From Nemertoderma westbladi (lineage: Eukaryota; Xenacoelomorpha; Nemertodermatida; Nemertodermatidae): a stretch of 40,897 nt of DNA. Of the stretch, positions 12,201 to 18,200 are shown in pieces. Made by a program: the position numbers and the translations under genes. Positions within the stretch are counted from its first letter, which is position 1; every line of letters begins with the position of its first letter. The stretch covers positions 1 through 40,897 of the forward strand of contig JAUCBJ010006489.1 of NCBI GenBank assembly GCA_032718475.1, written 5' to 3'. A model generated the notes under the pieces. That model saw nothing but the letters and a program-made list of their open reading frames with translations. It was not told where the DNA came from and did not search any database.

Positions 12201-15200
12201 ATGTGAGTACTGCAATAAAACAAGTACCTACTTCATTTAATGTGAGTACTGCAATAAAACAAGTACCTACTTCATTTAATGTGAGTACTGCAATAAAACA
12301 AGTACCTACTTCATTTAATGTGAGTACTGCAATAAAACAAGTACCTACTTAATTTAATGTGAGTACTGCAATAAAACAAGTACCTACTTAATTTAATGTG
12401 AGCATTGCAATAAAACAATTACCTACTTCGTTTAATGTGAGTACTGCAATAATACAAGTACCTACTTCATTTAATGTGAGTACTGCAATAAAACAAGTAC
12501 CTACTTCATTTAATGTGAGTACTGCAATAAAACAAGTACCTACTTCATTTAATGTGAGTACTGCAATAAAACAAGTACCTACTTCATTTAATGTGAGTAC
12601 TGCAATAAAACAAGTACCTACTTCATTTAATATGAGCATTGCAATAAAACAATTACCTACTTCATTTAATGTGAGTACTGCAATAATACAAGTACCTACT
12701 TCATTTAATGTGAGTACTGCAATAAAACAAGTACCTACTTCATTTAATGTGAGTACTGCAATAAAACAAGTACCTACTTCATTTAATGTGAGTACTGCAA
12801 TAAAACAAGTACGTACTTCATTTAATGTGAGTACTGCAATAAAACAAGTACCTACTTCATTTAATGTGAGTACTGCAATAAAACAAGTACCTACTTCATT
12901 TAATGTGAGTACTGCAATAAAACAAGTACCTACTTCATTTAATGTGAGTACTGCAATAAAACAAGTACCTACTTCATTTAATGTGAGTACTGCAATAAAA
13001 CAAGTACCTACTTCATTTAATGTGAGCATTGCAATAAAACAATTACCTACTTCATTTAATGTGAGTACTGCAATAATACAAGTACCTACTTCATTTAATG
13101 TGAGTACTGCAATAAAACAAGTACCTACTTCATTTAATGTGAGTACTGCAATAAAACAAGTACCTACTTCATTTAATGTGAGTACTGCAATAAAACAAGT
13201 ACCTACTTCATTTAATGTGAGTACTGCAATAATACAAGTACCTACTTCATTTAATGTGAGTACTGCAATAAAACAAGTACCTACTTAATTTAATGTGAGT
13301 ACTGCAATAAAACAAGTACCTACTTCATTTAATGTGAGTACTGCAATAAAACAAGTACGTACTTCATTTAATGTGAGTACTGCAATAAAACAAGTACCTA
13401 CTTAATTTAATGTGAGTACTGCAATAAAACAAGTACGTACTTCATTTAATGTGAGTACTGCAATAAAACAAGTACCTACTTAATTTAATGTGAGTGCTGC
13501 AATAAAACAAGTACCTACTTCATTTAATGTGAGTACTGCAATAAAACAAGTACCTACTTCATTTAATGTGAGTACTGCAATAAAACAAGTACCTACTTCA
13601 TTTAATGTGAGCATTGCAATAAAACAATTACCTACTTCATTTAATGTGAGTACTGCAATAATACAAGTACCTACTTCATTTAATGTGAGTACTGCAATAA
13701 AACAAGTACCTACTTCATTTAATGTGAGTACTGCAATAAAACAAGTACCTACTTCATTTAATGTGAGTACTGCAATAAAACAAGTACCTACTTCATTTAA
13801 TGTGAGTACTGCAATAATACAAGTACCTACTTCATTTATTGTGAGTACTGCAATAAAACAAGTACCTACTTCATTTAATGTGAGTACTGCAATAAAACAA
13901 GTACCTACTTCATTTAATGTGAGTACTGCAATAAAACAAGTACGTACTTCATTTAATGTGAGTACTGCAATAAAACAAGTACCTACTTAATTTAATGTGA
14001 GTACTGCAATAAAACAAGTACGTACTTCATTTAATGTGAGTACTGCAATAAAACAAGTACCTACTTAATTTAATGTGAGTGCTGCAATAAAACAAGTACC
14101 TACTTCATTTAATGTGAGTACTGCAATAAAACAAGTACCTACTTCATTTAATGTGAGTACTGCAATAAAACGAGTACCTACTTCATTTAATGTGAGCATT
14201 GCAATAAAACAAGTACCTACTTCATTTAATGTGAGTACTGCAATAAAACAAGTACCTACTTCATTTAATGTGAGTACTGCAATAAAACAAGTACGTACTT
14301 CATTTAATGGGAGTACTGCAATAAAACAAGTACCTACTTCATTTAATGTGAGTACTGCAATAAAACAAGTACCTACTTCATTTAATGTGAGTACTGCAAT
14401 AAAACAAGTACCTACTTCATTTAATGTGAGGGAGTACTGCAATAAAACAAGTACCTACTTCATTTAATGTGAGTACTGCAATAAAACAAGTACCTACTTA
14501 ATTTAATGTGAGTACTGCAATAAAACAAGTATATACCTACTTTATTTAATGTGAGTACTGCAATAAAACAAGTACGTACTTCATTTAATGTGAGTACTGC
14601 AATAAAACAAGTACCTACTTCATTTAATGTGAGTACTGCAATAAAACAAGTACCTACTTCATTTAATGTGAGTACTGCAATAAAACAAGTACGTACTTCA
14701 TTTAATGGGAGTACTGCAATAAAACAAGTACCTACTTCATTTAATGTGAGTGAGTACTGCAATAAAACAAGTACCTACTTTATTTAATGTGAGTACTGCA
14801 ATAAAACAAGTACCTACTTCATTTAATGTGAGTACTGCAATAAAACAAGTACCTACTTCATTTAATGTGAGTACTGCAATAAAACAAGTACCTACTTCAT
14901 TTAATGTGAGTACTGCAATAAAACAAGTACGTACTTCATTTAATGGGAGTACTGCAATAAAACAAGTACCTACTTCATTTATTGTGAGTGAGTACTGCAA
15001 TAAAACAAGTACCTACTTCATTTAATGTGAGTACTGCAATAAAACAAGTACCTACTTCATTTAATGTGAGTACTGCAATAAAACAAATACCTACTTCATA
15101 TAATGTGAGTACTGCAATAAAACAAGTACCTACTTCATTTAATGTGAGTACTGCAATAAAACAAGTACCTACTTCATTTAATGTGAGTACTGCAATAAAA

Positions 15201-18200
15201 CAAGTACCTACTTCATTTAATGTGAGTACTGCAATAAAACAAGTACCTACTTTATTTAATGTGAGTACTGCAATAAAACAAGTACCTACTTCATTTAATG
15301 TGAGTACTGCAATAAAACAAGTACCTACTTCATTTAATGTGAGTACTGCAATAAAACAAGTACCTACTTCATTTAATGTGAGTACTGCAATAAAACAAGT
15401 ACGTACTTCATTTAATGGGAGTACTGCAATAAAACAAGTACGTACTTCATTTAATGTGAGTACTGCAATAAAACAAGTACCTACTTCATTTAATGTGAGT
15501 ACTGCAATAAAACAAGTACGTACTTCATTTAATGGGAGTACTGCAATAAAACAAGTACCTACTTCATTTAATGTGAGTACTGCAATAAAACAAGTACCAA
15601 CTTCATTTAATGTGAGTACTGAAATAAAACAAGTACCTACTTCATTTAATTTGAGTACTGAAATAAAACAAGTACCTACTTAATTTAATGTGAGTACTGC
15701 AATAAAACAAGTACCTACTTCATTTAATGTGAGTATTGCAATGAAGTGATATTGTTCTTCCGATTAAAATTTGTACCTGAAAATAAACGTTCATTTCACA
15801 ACAATGCTGCTATCTGTCCTTGTTTATCCATATATTGACTGGACTACAACTAGTTTACTTACTGGTTAATTGGCACTATTTTAATGGTTCAGTTTTGAAG
15901 CCAAACTTGTTCTAAATTTTTCATTCAGTACTATTTATTAATTGCATAAAATGTTTACTTTTGCAGCCCAATGCAAAGTGTATATCCTTGTGCACATCAC
16001 GAGAGATCATTGAGTTGGATATATCAGCCGTGTTGATTCCTGATTCGCTGAATTGGGTAGAGGATGACGTCATGGCTGAAACGGCGGAAGTACGCGACAG
16101 AAGGTATTTATGCAGGAATAATCGATTAAGAGTCAGATCTGTTGGTTTTGGTCGGTGAAATATTGAAGTCCGATTTAAGTTATTAACGTTTATATATTTG
16201 TTTTCGTTTTAGTGGAAGTCAGGCATCCATGCTGTCAGATGATTACCTGGTTGTTCATACAGTCGAGAAACGGGCCTCGATAGCTCTCAGTCTCCTGTCC
16301 AACTCAACTTCCCGCCAAAACTTCTCCTCTCCGTCACCAATCGGTATAACGAATGTTAATCTGGGTGAGTTGTAACTTAGTTTATTTAATTAGGTGCTGT
16401 CAGTATGATGTGTACTGTATTTTCGACTCTGTTGTAACTTTACTCCATATTATTACTCCACTACTCCATCTTATCTTCCCCACCAGGTCGAGGTTCATCC
16501 ATTATCTCTCGTAGAGCCGTACCGAATGTCCGTCGGTTGGTTTCACACCCCTCCCTTCCGTATTACATCAGCGGACAAACAGATGGAACTGTTAAAATGT
16601 GGGAGTGGGGCCATTCCCAGTGTGTTAACGTATACAAACCCGGTAAGTTACAGACATTTATTGGTAAATCAAACCCGATCAATTCAACTTAGTAATTAAA
16701 TCATCACCTTTAAGCAGTTTTATATGGAATCTTCACTATACCAGTATCAATGTTTGTTAAAGTGATAACTTAATTAATTACTTAAACTCGAAACCAAGTT
16801 TCTAAAAATAACAACAATAAGCCGTCGATTAGAGAACCTTTGTTGCCTCTATTCGATAGACCCCCTTTATCTTTCTTTAGGTGGACTTGGTGCCTCCAAA
16901 GTCAACCGAATATATTTCAATTCCCAAGGCAATAAGTTTGGAACTATTGACGCAGCCGGCTTTCTGTCGCTATGGCAACTGGCATGCGGCTCCTCGTCTG
17001 GATATAAACCGTTTCTAGTAAGTCTACCAACTCACCAGACTTATCATTGAGTTAGTGAAAAAAAGGTTATATTCTGAGACCCATGTTGTAATGTTGGAAC
17101 ATTTAAAAAACATGTTGAAATCCTGTTGGTTTCGAAAATTAACGTAATCGTTTACTACATATTATTATGGAGTCGTATTATGTTGAAAATATATTGAGTT
17201 ACAATCAATGCAAATAATCCGACTGAGAATTGGTCTTCAAAATATCCGAACGGATTATACTAATTTACAATTAAAGGGAATTCCCAATATGGAATGTAAA
17301 TAATATCCCTGATACATAAAAATAATGCATTTTTTATTGTTTTTTTTTTATAGAACATGCAGGTTCACAGTAAGAGTGGATATGACTTCGCTTTCCTAGG
17401 CTCGTCTAGTTTGATAGCAACAGCTGGGCACAGTGCAGATAATAAGAATGTTTGTATATGGGATACACTATTACCTCAGAAATCAGCTTTGTTACAAGGT
17501 GGGAATACTAATAATATTCTGTGATTGTCATGTCAGTGAAACATAATCACTTACTTGTACTTTATAACTCGTTACAACTCGTTGTGACTCGTTTTGTATA
17601 GGGTTTCCCTGCCACGATTCCGGTGCGTTGGCGCTATTCTACGCCCCCACGCGACAGATTTTGGTATCGTCTGGTCGTCGGGGTGACGTGTGTATCTTCG
17701 ATACGAGACGACGTATGATGAAGCGGGCCTTCCAGGCCCACGATGGGCCGCTGCGAGCGCTGAGTCTGGAGCCCACCGAGCAGTACTTCGTTACCGGATC
17801 CGGCGACGGTGATATTAAGGTTGGTAAACAGAATAGCCGGGTTGATACTAATGTGTCTCGCCTACACTGAAAAAACGAAACCTGTATTATTTATTGAAAA
17901 ACCACCGGTTTACCGAAGGAATCGCCGATTAAAATCCAGCCACTTTAATCGCCGATTCTTTCAGCAAACCGATGGTTTCGAAAACTGGTGGTTAAGCCAA
18001 ACCGGTGGTTTAGGAAAGTTATAAACTCTGGGTTTATTCTATATTTTCAACCATATCGAACGGGATTCACAAACTTAAAACCTGGTTTAGATGTATTTTA
18101 AACAGGGGTTCATTCATACAAAACCAGGGGTTCCTAAAATATAAAACCTGGTTTAGATGTATGTGTAGGTTTAGATGCATTTAGGCATGATACAGATACA

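Noticed and set aside
12388-13029. Minus-strand open frame encoding LTLNEVGTCFIAV repeats
   Set aside because: It is the reverse complement of the array and is open only because the 39-bp unit lacks stops. There is no unique coding sequence at either end.
11012-15750. CRISPR-like array (regular short repeats)
   Set aside because: The units are contiguous with no variable spacers, and the DNA is a eukaryotic intron. It is a minisatellite.
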